Assembly: GCA_024276425.1 (NCBI GenBank)
Contig: JAJRXF010000095.1
Coordinates: 20,207 to 84,206, forward strand
Reading direction: 5' to 3'
DNA: 64,000 nucleotides
From: Actinomycetes bacterium
Lineage (GTDB): Bacteria; Actinomycetota; Acidimicrobiia; Acidimicrobiales; SZUA-35
The translations under genes and the position numbers were made by a program. Position 1 is the first letter of the stretch; every line of letters starts with the position of its first letter. The notes beneath the pieces were generated by a model, which saw nothing but the letters and a program-made list of their open reading frames with translations, searched no databases and was not told the DNA's origin. Shown one piece after another: positions 8,957-18,498 of the stretch.

Positions 8957-9973
8957 CTACTGGGTCAGGGTCACCTTCTTTAGTCCCCGGGGGTGATCCG
9001 GATCCAGAGAACGGAGCTCCGTTTCGCGATGACAAAGCAGTTGGCCCATCACGATGGCTGGCAGGGGGCTCAGCCACTCAGGCAGACCCCCAACTAGCGG
9101 AAGCCGATGGCCGGGGAGATCTTTTTCCGAGGAGATCACAATCACCTCGGCCCCCTTTCCGGACACCTCTACAAGAAGCTCACGCTGCTCATGCAAAAGA
9201 GGACCCTGCGGGCAAATCGCCAAGACCGGAAGACCAGACTCGACCAGAGCAAGAGGTCCATGGCGAAAGTCTGCCGTCGAAAATGGGTGAGCCAGCAAGT
9301 AGGTCAACTCTTGCAACTTCAGTGCCCACTCAAAGGCAGTCGCCAAGTTAAATCCTCGCCCAAGAACGACCGCTCGCTCGGCTGCAACCAAGGCCTTCGC
9401 CGCCGGCTCGACCTCACCTGCTCGATCCAGGGTTTCCTGCACTGCGGTTGGCACCCGATCAAGATCGGGGTCTTCCGCTCCACTCCATGCCTCGCTCAGT
9501 AGGGCAACCACCAGCAACTGGGTCGTATAGGTCTTGGTCGCGGCGACGGCGAACTCCTCACCGGCCTCAAGAGTCATGGTTACATCGGCCAGTTCAGCCA
9601 TGGGAGAATCCCCATGATTGGTGATGGCCATTGTTGGTCGTCCCTGCCGTTTAGCCTCCTTGAGTACCTCAACCAAGTCGGGAGATTGGCCTGACTGGGA
9701 GATACCAACGACCAAAGCATCGTCGAGCTTCGGCGGGGTTCGGTAGGGTCCATACAACGATGGTGTGGCCAACCCAACGGTGAACTTGTTGCGACTACCC
9801 CAGACGTAGGAGGCATAGCGCGCCGCATTGTCCGACGTACCTCGTGCCGCAATCACAATATGGGACCAGTCATGACCAAGGGCCAACACCGCACTTGCCG
9901 CCTTACTGCGCCCGGCAGCGAGGAGATTGGCCAGGACCTCTGGTTGTTCATGGATTTCAGACCACAGACTCAT
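8957..9973 (-). CDS. SIS-domain protein, GlmS isomerase-like; candidate glucosamine-6-phosphate deaminase (NagB-II type)
   Basis: ARGTSDNAARYASYVWG...GISQSGQSPDLVEVLKEAKRQG...AATKTYTTQLL...HGPLALVESG; lacks the glutaminase domain; last gene of the amino-sugar operon. Confidence 0.8.
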   Translation of the reverse strand: MSLWSEIHEQPEVLANLLAAGRSKAASAVLALGHDWSHIVIAARGTSDNAARYASYVWGSRNKFTVGLATPSLYGPYRTPPKLDDALVVGISQSGQSPDLVEVLKEAKRQGRPTMAITNHGDSPMAELADVTMTLEAGEEFAVAATKTYTTQLLVVALLSEAWSGAEDPDLDRVPTAVQETLDRAGEVEPAAKALVAAERAVVLGRGFNLATAFEWALKLQELTYLLAHPFSTADFRHGPLALVESGLPVLAICPQGPLLHEQRELLVEVSGKGAEVIVISSEKDLPGHRLPLVGGLPEWLSPLPAIVMGQLLCHRETELRSLDPDHPRGLKKVTLTQ

Positions 9974-11166
9974 TGGGTCTCGTTTCGTTGTTGGTTGAGC
10001 TCTGGTCGTTGTTGGTTGAGCTCTGGATGCATGAAAACCGATTTTCCGTCAACAACCGTGGCCATGACCCGTACATCCGCGTCAAGAATCACCAAGTCCG
10101 CCCTTGCTCCAGGGACAAGCCTGCCCCGGCTCCTATCACTGAGTACCTTGGCCGGAGTCCTCGACGCAGCTTGAATGGCCTCGTCCAACGAACAGCCGGT
10201 GAACTTCATGGTGTTGCGGATGGCGCTCGGCATGTCGAGAACACTCCCCGCCAGAGTTCCATCGGCAAGGCGGGCTGAGGCCCCATCGAGATGGACCTCA
10301 TGGGATCCTAGCTTCACTACTCCGGGGGGCAGCCCAATCCCAGCCATTGAGTCTGTAACCAGAACGAGTCGTTCCTGTCCCGCCCTCCAGGCAAGGTTGA
10401 CCAGCTCCGGTGCGACATGGATTCCGTCGACAATCAGTCCAAAGTAACTCTCACCTGCCAGCAGGGCGGCCGCTAGGCCCGGGTCTCGATGGTGAAGGCC
10501 ACTCATGGCGTTGTAAAGATGGGTACCCATCGAAGCCCCGCGAGTAAACGCAGTTTCGGCTAGGGCAGAGTTGGCATCGGAATGCCCAACGGCAACGATG
10601 ACTCCGCGTTTGGACAGCTCCGCAATGGCCTCAAGCCCGCCAGAGACTTCGGGGGCCAGGGTAAGGAGGCGAACTCCGGCCTCCGGGGCCAGCGAGGAGT
10701 CGATAGGAAACGTCGGAGACCGAAGAAGGTCCGGACGATGAGCTCCCTTTCTGGCCGGATTCAGCCAGGGACCCTCGAAGTGCCATCCCAGAGGTTCGGA
10801 TCCAGCCCACTGGCTTGGCCGGTTAGATAGTGCCGCCAGTGCAGTCCTCCAACTCGACTCAGGCGTCGTGATGAGGGTTGGTAACCAGGCGGTGACTCCC
10901 GTGGCCGCCAAGCGTTGACCTACCTTCCAGAGCCCACCTGGATCGCTAGCCAGATCAACTCCCCAACCTCCGTTGACCTGAAGATCGACGAATCCGGGAA
11001 CAACCAGAAGGCCGTCGGCCTCGACAGTTTCGACCGGTCGATCGCCAGGCTGATCCGAGCCGTTGATCTCGATGGAAGTAACCAGATGATCTGCTAGACA
11101 AACATCGGCGTCGATCCAACCAGCGGGAGTCAGAACTCGACCGCCTCGAATCAAGAGATCGGTCAC
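9970..11166 (-). CDS. nagA: N-acetylglucosamine-6-phosphate deacetylase
   Basis: GFVDLQVNGGWGVDL, HFEGPWLNPARKGAHR, VAVGHSDANSALAETAFTRGASMGTHLYNAMSGLHHRDPG. Confidence 0.93.
   Translation of the reverse strand: MTDLLIRGGRVLTPAGWIDADVCLADHLVTSIEINGSDQPGDRPVETVEADGLLVVPGFVDLQVNGGWGVDLASDPGGLWKVGQRLAATGVTAWLPTLITTPESSWRTALAALSNRPSQWAGSEPLGWHFEGPWLNPARKGAHRPDLLRSPTFPIDSSLAPEAGVRLLTLAPEVSGGLEAIAELSKRGVIVAVGHSDANSALAETAFTRGASMGTHLYNAMSGLHHRDPGLAAALLAGESYFGLIVDGIHVAPELVNLAWRAGQERLVLVTDSMAGIGLPPGVVKLGSHEVHLDGASARLADGTLAGSVLDMPSAIRNTMKFTGCSLDEAIQAASRTPAKVLSDRSRGRLVPGARADLVILDADVRVMATVVDGKSVFMHPELNQQRPELNQQRNETQ
9985..10026. repeat. 2 x 21-bp tandem duplication at the 3' end of nagA
   Basis: TCGTTGTTGGTTGAGCTCTGG repeated exactly twice; encodes PELNQQR-PELNQQR. 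Confidence 0.95.
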
Positions 11167-12743
11167 ACCTCAACCAGTCCATGACCGGCCGGGTAGTGGT
11201 CGCCCACTGATACCGGGAGACGACCCGGGGCTGGCTGCTTTCCTGCGAGCACATCGGCCAAGGCTTCAAGACTTGGAGGAAGGATCGAGTAGGTACAGAG
11301 ATAGGTACCGACCTCCGGATAGCTCACAAGGTCAAAGGGGGTACGCAGGGCCACCGCGATCGTCGGTGCAATTTCCGCAACGGCTGAAACCATACGGGAC
11401 TGTTGCTCATTTGCGGTAATGGTGCCAACGACAACGAGGTCGGCACGAGCAGCTTCGGAACGAAGCTCCTGAATCTCTGCTGGGTTCGGATGGTGCCCCA
11501 CCACCATTGACCTCGCAGCAGGCCAGTGACGCTTCATGGCAGCCCCAAGACCTGCCTCAACCGAGGAAGAGGTATCTGCCGGAGTGAGATCTATCGGGCG
11601 CGGCATGACGACTAAAAGGTCGGCCTCGGACCCGATTGGCACTAGACCAGCCTCATCACGAACCAGGGTGACAGCTCTGCGAGCGAGTTGGGATGCGAGG
11701 GCCGCATGCTCGCTTGTGCCGACAACCTCAAGTTCGGGTTGATCCATCATTGTGACTCGCTGACGCAGGGCATCAATTCGTTCTCGAGAGTTTGCGAGTG
11801 CTTCCGGATCCAGAAGGCGCCGCGAAACGGCCAATCGCAGACTCTCAAAGAGTTGCTTCGCCCGTTGGAAGTCCGCGCCACATAGAAGAAGATCGATCCC
11901 CGCACGCAGAGCAGCAATGGCCTCGATGGCTGGCGCACCACCGTTCTGCTTCAGCGCTCCCATGTCCAAGGCATCGGTCACCACCACTCCATCAAACCCC
12001 AGCTCATCTCTAATGAGTCCGGTCATAGCCTCGGTTGCCACCGTTCCGGGCAGGTCATCTCGGCCGGTCAGGAACGGTAGCGCATAGTGGCCGCTCATTA
12101 TCATCTCAGCGCCGGCGGCGATCCCAGCACGGAAGGGAACCAGCTCGACGGTATCTAATCGTTGGCGGCTGAGATCGAGGACTGGAAGCTCATAGTGGGG
12201 GTCGACCCGAGCCTCGCCCTTGCCCGGAAAGTGCTTTAGTGAGCCAGCGATTCCGGCTTGGCGCAGTCCGCTGACGAACGCTCTTACGTGCTCAGCCACC
12301 GTTGCCGGGTCGCTTCCGAAGGAGCGAACCCCGAGGGATGGGTTATTTGGTTGTGTGACAACATCGGCAACCGGAGCGAAGTCGACATTGATTCCCACTG
12401 CAGCCAATTCAAGACCGATGGACTTGGCGACAGCTTCGGTTAGGTCAATATCGTTGACTGCCCCCAGAGCCAGGTTGCCAGCAAACTCGGTCGAACCAGT
12501 CAAGCCCAAAAACTGCCCTCCCTCCTGATCGATGGCGACCAAAGGGTGGAGTCCATCTGGCATAGCCTCACGAAGTTCACTGGTCATACCAAGAACCTGT
12601 TCTGGGCTCAACACATTGAAGTTCCGGAACAGGGTTAGACCAACAACCTCACCGTTGCGCGCCCTGTCCAGGAGTTCTCCGGGAAGCTCCGGGCCATCGA
12701 ACCCCCACAGCATGCTGTGATCAGCGACTTCGTTTTGACTCAT
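11163..12743 (-). CDS. nagZ: GH3 beta-N-acetylhexosaminidase
   Basis: AIDQEGGQFLGL, NVDFAPVADV, GSLKHFPGKGEARVDPHYELP (GH3 NagZ KHFPGHG-like motif), VTDALDMGAL. Confidence 0.9.
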   Translation of the reverse strand: MSQNEVADHSMLWGFDGPELPGELLDRARNGEVVGLTLFRNFNVLSPEQVLGMTSELREAMPDGLHPLVAIDQEGGQFLGLTGSTEFAGNLALGAVNDIDLTEAVAKSIGLELAAVGINVDFAPVADVVTQPNNPSLGVRSFGSDPATVAEHVRAFVSGLRQAGIAGSLKHFPGKGEARVDPHYELPVLDLSRQRLDTVELVPFRAGIAAGAEMIMSGHYALPFLTGRDDLPGTVATEAMTGLIRDELGFDGVVVTDALDMGALKQNGGAPAIEAIAALRAGIDLLLCGADFQRAKQLFESLRLAVSRRLLDPEALANSRERIDALRQRVTMMDQPELEVVGTSEHAALASQLARRAVTLVRDEAGLVPIGSEADLLVVMPRPIDLTPADTSSSVEAGLGAAMKRHWPAARSMVVGHHPNPAEIQELRSEAARADLVVVGTITANEQQSRMVSAVAEIAPTIAVALRTPFDLVSYPEVGTYLCTYSILPPSLEALADVLAGKQPAPGRLPVSVGDHYPAGHGLVEV

Positions 12744-12755
12744 CTTCGGAGATCC

Positions 12756-13610
12756 TTAGCCCTTAACCGATCCGGCGAGCATTCCCCGGACAAAGAATCG
12801 TTGCATGCCCAAGAAAACTCCGACCGGCACTGCCATGCTCACGAACGCCCCAGCGGTAAGAATATGCCATTTCTCCCCCTTGGAGCCTACCAACTCATTG
12901 AGCGTGGCGGTCAGGGTGGCTACCTCACTGTCTGTGCCCAGAAAGACCAGGCTTACCAAGAGGTCATTCCAAACCCACAAGAACTGAAAGATGGCAAATG
13001 AGGCCAAGGCCGGAGCTGAGAGGGGAAGAACCAAACGCCGGAAGATGTCGTAATGCGAAGCACCATCAAGATAAGCCGATTCCATGATTTCTGACGGAAG
13101 ACTGGAGATGTAGTTGTAGAGCAGATAGACGGCCAGTGGTAGTCCGAAGGTGGCATGAGCAAGCCACGTTCCAACATAGGTTCCCGACAGATTCAGGCCT
13201 GAGTACATCCGAAGCAGAGGGACAAGCGTCATCTGGATCGGGACCACCAACAACATGACCACGCCGCCAAAGAGCATGCGCCTCCCGGGAAACTTCATCC
13301 AGGCGAAGGCATAGGCGGCAAAAGCCGCGATCGTGATTGGGATGATAGTGGCGGGCAGGGTCACAACAACGCTATTGGCTAGTGCCCGCCAGAGCCCGTC
13401 AGACTCCAGTACCCGTGAATAGTTTTTGATTGTCCAGTTCGATCCCTCAAATGGGTGTTCGACGACGGTCCACCAGCCACTGGTCACCACATCGTTCTGA
13501 GGGCGGAAGGAGCTAATGAGCAGGCCAGTTGTCGGCAAGGACCACAGAGCCACGATGACAATGACCGCCACATGCAGAGGTGTTCGCTTCAGGAATCTCG
13601 GTAGCACCAT
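12756..13610 (-). CDS. Carbohydrate ABC transporter permease (MalG type)
   Basis: EAA motif ESAYLDGASHYDIFRRLVLPLSAPALASFAIF; six TM-like segments. Confidence 0.92.
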   Translation of the reverse strand: MVLPRFLKRTPLHVAVIVIVALWSLPTTGLLISSFRPQNDVVTSGWWTVVEHPFEGSNWTIKNYSRVLESDGLWRALANSVVVTLPATIIPITIAAFAAYAFAWMKFPGRRMLFGGVVMLLVVPIQMTLVPLLRMYSGLNLSGTYVGTWLAHATFGLPLAVYLLYNYISSLPSEIMESAYLDGASHYDIFRRLVLPLSAPALASFAIFQFLWVWNDLLVSLVFLGTDSEVATLTATLNELVGSKGEKWHILTAGAFVSMAVPVGVFLGMQRFFVRGMLAGSVKG

Positions 13611-14776
13611 TAACGCATGGCCTCCTGTCGTCTAGCACTTCGAAGATTGAGAACCATCACCGGAACCACCATCAAGAAGAGCAGTACCGCCAATGAACTT
13701 GCGCGGCCCTTGTTTGAGAAGATGAACATCTCCTTATACATCCGATTGGCAATTACATCGGTCTGGAATTTTCCACCAGTGAGGACGTACACAATGTCAA
13801 ACACTTTGAGCACGGCGACGGCAATAGTGGTGGTGACCGTGATAATGCTGGGCCGAATCGAGGGGAGTATCACTCGGGTGAAAACCTGGAGCTCGGAGGC
13901 ACCATCGAGCCTCGCCGCCTCAAGGTGCTCAGTCGGCACCCCCTTGATGGCCGCAGAGAGAATCACCATAGCGAATCCTGTTTGTAGCCAGATCATGATG
14001 GCGATGAGAGCCAATGTGTTGATGGGAACGGTCTGAAACACGGCGACCGGTTCGGCATCGAATTTTGTTATGACCGCATTGACCACACCGATTTGCCCAG
14101 TTCCCGGTGGTTTCCACCAGTAGACAAAGCGCCAAATCACACTTGCTCCTACCATCGAGATGGCCAGAGGCAAGAAGATGAACGTCTTCGCCAAGGCCTC
14201 ACGTTTGATGCGATCGAACAATTGGGCGATTACGAGCCCGATGCTGACACTGCCAGCGGTAGCGACAATGAGCCAGATCACATTGTTCACCAGGGCTCGC
14301 CGGGAATCGGCTTCCTGAAAGGCATCGAGGTAGTTTCTCCAGCCACGGTCTTCGGTGAAGCTAAGCCACACGGTCCACACCGCCGGGAACACCAGAAAGA
14401 ACCCCAGAAGCGAAACTGCCGGGAGGAGGTATACATATGGCCGGACCGATTCACGAACGCGTTGAGGAAGAGCGTCGACAAGCGCATTGAGGGCCCAGAA
14501 CAGGTACCAGATTCCGATGATGCCAAGAATGAGCGCAGTCAGTATGGTGAGGGCGACGGAGGGAATCGTTTGTAGCCCTCGATCGCGGATCGCATCCGCT
14601 GAGGCCCCCTGTCCAACGAGATCATAGACACTGGCGAGCACATCGCCGGGGCCCTCCGGCTCTTTGACCAGCCGAAGCGAAAGCCTCGCCAGACCGACGA
14701 GTCCTGCTAGCACAGCTACAGGTAGAGCCACTCGTCTCACAATATTGGGTTCGCTGTCATTGGTGCGGGTAACCAT
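13610..14776 (-). CDS. Carbohydrate ABC transporter permease (MalF type) with extended N-terminus
   Basis: EAARLDGASELQVFTRVILPSIRPSIITV EAA motif; start set to ATG at 14776 (MVTRTNDSEPN) behind GGAAAG. Confidence 0.9.
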   Translation of the reverse strand: MVTRTNDSEPNIVRRVALPVAVLAGLVGLARLSLRLVKEPEGPGDVLASVYDLVGQGASADAIRDRGLQTIPSVALTILTALILGIIGIWYLFWALNALVDALPQRVRESVRPYVYLLPAVSLLGFFLVFPAVWTVWLSFTEDRGWRNYLDAFQEADSRRALVNNVIWLIVATAGSVSIGLVIAQLFDRIKREALAKTFIFLPLAISMVGASVIWRFVYWWKPPGTGQIGVVNAVITKFDAEPVAVFQTVPINTLALIAIMIWLQTGFAMVILSAAIKGVPTEHLEAARLDGASELQVFTRVILPSIRPSIITVTTTIAVAVLKVFDIVYVLTGGKFQTDVIANRMYKEMFIFSNKGRASSLAVLLFLMVVPVMVLNLRSARRQEAMR

Positions 14777-14794
14777 ATGAGTCACTTTCCAAAC

Positions 14795-14826
14795 GGGGTC
14801 GTGCCAGCCATGGCTGACACGACCCC
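14795..14826. promoter_or_regulatory. Long hairpin between the SBP and MalF-type permease genes
   Basis: GGGGTCGTGCCAGCC-AT-GGCTGACACGACCCC, 15-bp arms with one mismatch (G-U pair possible in RNA). Confidence 0.75.
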
Positions 14827-14837
14827 CACGGGAGAAC

Positions 14838-16286
14838 CTATTCTGCGGGCCAGGACGCCTCGATGTCGGCGAAAACTTCGTCCGTGTTTTCGCCGTTGGC
14901 GGCGATCCAGTCGACCATTCCTGTCCAGAATGTTCCGGCTCCAACCTCTTTGGGCATGGTGTCCGAAGCGTCAAAGCGGAAGACCGTTGCCTCAGTCAAG
15001 ATGACGGCGAGGTCGGTTTGTGGGTACGAGGTGTACCAATCGGTGGGCACGCTCTTGTTCGGGGACAAGAATCCTCCAGCCTCAACCCAGCCCTTTGCTC
15101 CTTCTGGAGTTGCAATAAACTCCAGAACAGCGCGGACCTCGGGACGATCGTTGAACATCACGAATTGATCGCCGCCGCCCAGCACCGGTGAGCCGAATTC
15201 CGACTCGATTGGAGGCAGGTAGAAGAAGGAACTGTCAACGCCAGGCTCATAAAGTGGCTCGTCGTTATCATCAGTCGGCCAGAACCCGGGAATCCAGGCC
15301 GCCTGCTTGTGTAGCCAGCACTCCGGTCCGTCCGCCGCGAACATTGGCGTCTGAGTGTCGCCAACCCAGATCGAGTTGATGCCGGTATTTCCTCCGTAGA
15401 CGTAGTCCTCCTGGAAGAAGACGTCGGAAACGACCGCGGCTGCTTCCAGTACCTCGGGATCATTGAAGGGGATCTCATGATTCACCCACTTGTCATAGAC
15501 CTCTGGTGATGCCGTGCGAAGCAGAACGTCTTCCATCCAGTCCGTAGCAACCCAACCCGAGACGTCGCCATGCTCGATTGACAGGCACCAGGGATTTCCA
15601 TTTCCATCAGCAATTATCTGATCGCTGAGGGCGGTGAGTTCGTCCCAGGTAGTTGGAATCTCATAGCCATTATCGGCGAAAGCCTGCACCGGATACCAGA
15701 CGATCGACTTGATGTCGGCCTTGTAGAAAATGCCGTAGATGTTGCCATCGACAGAACCAAGATTCAGAAACGATTCGATGTAGTCCGAAGCAAGTTGGTC
15801 GGTGTTCATCCACTCGCTGAGGTTGACTAACTGACCTTGCTCGACATAGCTGCGCATCGCTCCCGGTTGGGCGATCTGGGCCAAGTCGGGGGCATCACCA
15901 GCGTTAACCTTGACGTTCAAGACAGTTTCGTGATCGCTCACGCCTTCATACTTGATGTCAATCCCTGTCTCAGCAGCGAATCCAGCCAAGGCCGCATTGA
16001 AGCCATCTTCCTCGGCCTCTACCCACTGACCCTGGATAGTCACTTCTGTTCCATCGAATTCACCAGCAAGGGCACGGTTGAGGTGCTCATAAGGACCCGA
16101 GGGGACCTCAGCCATATCATCCATTGCCTCGGTGGTTTCCGAGCCATCATCAGATGTTGGAGCCTCTGTCACTTCGCTGGACTCTGATGCCGTCGTTTCC
16201 GACGACGCCTCCGGTTCGTTGTTGGCACACGCTCCGGCAATCAAGGCCAAAGCCGTGATGGCCAGCAGCCATCGGTTCTTTTTCAT
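14838..16286 (-). CDS. ABC transporter sugar-binding lipoprotein
   Basis: MKKNRWLLAITALALIAGACANN lipobox, SBP_bac_1-like body (GDAPDLAQIAQPGAMRSYVEQGQLVNL). Confidence 0.9.
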   Translation of the reverse strand: MKKNRWLLAITALALIAGACANNEPEASSETTASESSEVTEAPTSDDGSETTEAMDDMAEVPSGPYEHLNRALAGEFDGTEVTIQGQWVEAEEDGFNAALAGFAAETGIDIKYEGVSDHETVLNVKVNAGDAPDLAQIAQPGAMRSYVEQGQLVNLSEWMNTDQLASDYIESFLNLGSVDGNIYGIFYKADIKSIVWYPVQAFADNGYEIPTTWDELTALSDQIIADGNGNPWCLSIEHGDVSGWVATDWMEDVLLRTASPEVYDKWVNHEIPFNDPEVLEAAAVVSDVFFQEDYVYGGNTGINSIWVGDTQTPMFAADGPECWLHKQAAWIPGFWPTDDNDEPLYEPGVDSSFFYLPPIESEFGSPVLGGGDQFVMFNDRPEVRAVLEFIATPEGAKGWVEAGGFLSPNKSVPTDWYTSYPQTDLAVILTEATVFRFDASDTMPKEVGAGTFWTGMVDWIAANGENTDEVFADIEASWPAE

Positions 16287-16324
16287 TTCTCCCCTTTTCA
16301 TCGGCGGTCTCGTGTGAGACCAGG

Positions 16325-17515
16325 TCATAGGACAAGATCCAGTTCTTTGGACAAGACCATGGCAACGGCGCCAGAGATGAGTAGATCGGTGTCATCACTA
16401 GCCGTGATTGTGAGATCCGCTCGCATGGCCGGCAGCACCCGTGGGACTAGGGTGGAGGACACCGAGGTGGTCAAAAGGTCCGCGGCATTCTTGATTCTGG
16501 TCCAGAGCACAACCTGGGAAATGTCCAAGGCGTTCACAAGGCTCGCCGCCACCTCACCAACAGCTTTGCCTGCCTCGGCAAGGGCCTTGGCCGCAGCAGC
16601 CGGTCCAACAAGGTCGGCCAGTGAATCGAAATCCCAAGCCAGTTCGTTGCCACGGGGGGCATCTCGCCCCACGGCATTGCGCCAGATGATGGGAGCCGAA
16701 GCTACGGTCTCCAAACAACCGCGATTGCCGCAACCACACGGCTCTCCATTCGCATCGACCACAACGTGACCAATCTCCCCCGCCGCTCGATGCGTGCCAA
16801 GGTGGAGAAGGCCATCAAGAATGATTCCAGCTCCCACACCACCCGAAATGTTGATCAGGAGCACTTCATGATTGCGGCTAGCCAGGCCGCGTTGGGCCGC
16901 CACCGCGGCGGCATGAGAATCGTTGGTGACGAGGACGGGAACCTCGACTCGTTCCTTCAGTCGATCAGCAAGATCAACATCTCGCCATCCAAGGTTAGCC
17001 GCCTGCAGAATCGAGCCTCGTTCGTTGATAATCCCTGGAGTGGCAACTCCAATACCCAGAACTTGCGATGGAGCACGAGAGATCAACTCACAGGCGAGAT
17101 CCAGAACGGACTCCACCGATTGTTCTTGAGCCTCTCCGGGCTCTGCGGCCTCAACCCTGGCGAGGACTGACCCTCGCAGATCGGTGACAGCACCGAAGAA
17201 AGGGCGGCAACTCAGATCAAGCACAACGATGGATCGGCCCGAGGCGTTGAGTTCGATAAGTGTCGGAGGTTTGCCCCCAGCCGAGCTGCCAACTCCAACT
17301 TCTTGGACAAGCCCGTCTTCGATCAGGTCGGCGACGATGCTGGAAACCGTGGCCCTCGTCAATGAGGTCAGGCGAGAGACCTCTGCTCGACTTGTCGTGC
17401 CCTGCTCGGCAATGACCTGGAGACATATTCTGCGATTTGTTTCTCGAGAATGACGACGCCCTGCCTTTTCCGGAACGCCAAGAAAGCGGGGTCGAAGAGG
17501 TAGAGAACTTTGCAC
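16325..17515 (-). CDS. ROK-family transcriptional repressor (HTH + ROK domain)
   Basis: HTH TSRAEVSRLTSLTRATVSSIVADLIEDGLV; GIGVATPGII; zinc motif GEIGHVVVDANGEPCGCGNRGCLE. GTG start at 17515 proposed. Confidence 0.9.
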   Translation of the reverse strand: MQSSLPLRPRFLGVPEKAGRRHSRETNRRICLQVIAEQGTTSRAEVSRLTSLTRATVSSIVADLIEDGLVQEVGVGSSAGGKPPTLIELNASGRSIVVLDLSCRPFFGAVTDLRGSVLARVEAAEPGEAQEQSVESVLDLACELISRAPSQVLGIGVATPGIINERGSILQAANLGWRDVDLADRLKERVEVPVLVTNDSHAAAVAAQRGLASRNHEVLLINISGGVGAGIILDGLLHLGTHRAAGEIGHVVVDANGEPCGCGNRGCLETVASAPIIWRNAVGRDAPRGNELAWDFDSLADLVGPAAAAKALAEAGKAVGEVAASLVNALDISQVVLWTRIKNAADLLTTSVSSTLVPRVLPAMRADLTITASDDTDLLISGAVAMVLSKELDLVL

Positions 17516-17526
17516 GTTTATTAAAC
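17516..17526. promoter_or_regulatory. Candidate ROK operator GTTTA-T-TAAAC
   Basis: Perfect short palindrome directly upstream of the proposed ROK start codon. Confidence 0.4.
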
Positions 17527-17604
17527 TTACATAGTTTTCCCCGCTCGTCAACGACTTTCTACATGACCTTTGCCCCTTCCTCCGGCAGAACCCCGAGGGT
17601 GACC

Positions 17605-18486
17605 ATGAAGAAGGGCCCAAATGAGGGCCAGCAAGAACCCAGAGAACAGGAACATACGGTGTTCGAAAACGTTGTCGTCCCACTGGACGGGTCGGATCTA
17701 TCCGCTACCGCCCTCCCCGTTGCCATCAAGGTATGCCGAGCCAGCGATGCTGCACTCGTGATCCTGAGCTTTGCCGATGCCGACGAGGCTGAGTCGCGCC
17801 GAATTCGGATCGAAGACCAGGCTGCCTTGGCCAATACCATTGGCGTCGAGACTGAGGTGCGAATTGTTTTACCCGAGGCCGAGATCGAACGAGAGATCCA
17901 GAAGCAAATTGATGCCCTTACCAAGGTCCTGGTTTGCATGTCCACCCACGGGCGTAGCCGCTCCGAGGCCCTAACCGGGAGCGTGGCCAGCAGCCTCCTG
18001 CAATACGTGAAGACCCCGGTTCTCCTAATCGGGCCAGATTGTGACACCGCGGCCTTTGACCCGGGTGGACATCTGGTTGTGGCCATCGACGGAAGCCGAA
18101 CGTCGGAGACCATCATCCCTCCGGCGGTGTGGTGGGCCCGAGAGTTTGGGAGCGCACTCGAGTTCATCACCGTGCTTGAACCACGCGTGGCCCGAGCCGG
18201 AGTTGGCCACGAGTCACTGCGAGGTGATATTAGCGAATCCGTCCAGGTCGAGCGTCATGCCCACGCTGCTCAGAAAGAGCTTGGCCGGGTGGTCAACTTC
18301 GAGGTCCTCCACGGAAAGAAGGCGGCCAAAGTTCTCCTCGAACGACTGGATAGTTCGGGCGCCAATATCATGGCGATGGCTACACATGGTGCCACCGGCC
18401 TGCGCCGGGTGGCCATCGGAAGCGTGACCAGCAATGTTGTCCGGCACGCCAAATGCCCGGTCATGGTTCTGCGACCAACCGAGTAG
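17605..18486 (+). CDS. Tandem universal stress protein (two UspA domains)
   Basis: VVVPLDGSDLSATALPVAIKV ... STHGRSRSEALTGSVASSLL and LVVAIDGSRTSETIIPPAV...ATHGATGLRRVAIGSVTSNVVRHAKCPVMVLRP. Confidence 0.92.
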   Translation: MKKGPNEGQQEPREQEHTVFENVVVPLDGSDLSATALPVAIKVCRASDAALVILSFADADEAESRRIRIEDQAALANTIGVETEVRIVLPEAEIEREIQKQIDALTKVLVCMSTHGRSRSEALTGSVASSLLQYVKTPVLLIGPDCDTAAFDPGGHLVVAIDGSRTSETIIPPAVWWAREFGSALEFITVLEPRVARAGVGHESLRGDISESVQVERHAHAAQKELGRVVNFEVLHGKKAAKVLLERLDSSGANIMAMATHGATGLRRVAIGSVTSNVVRHAKCPVMVLRPTE

Positions 18487-18498
18487 CCGACCAGGGAT

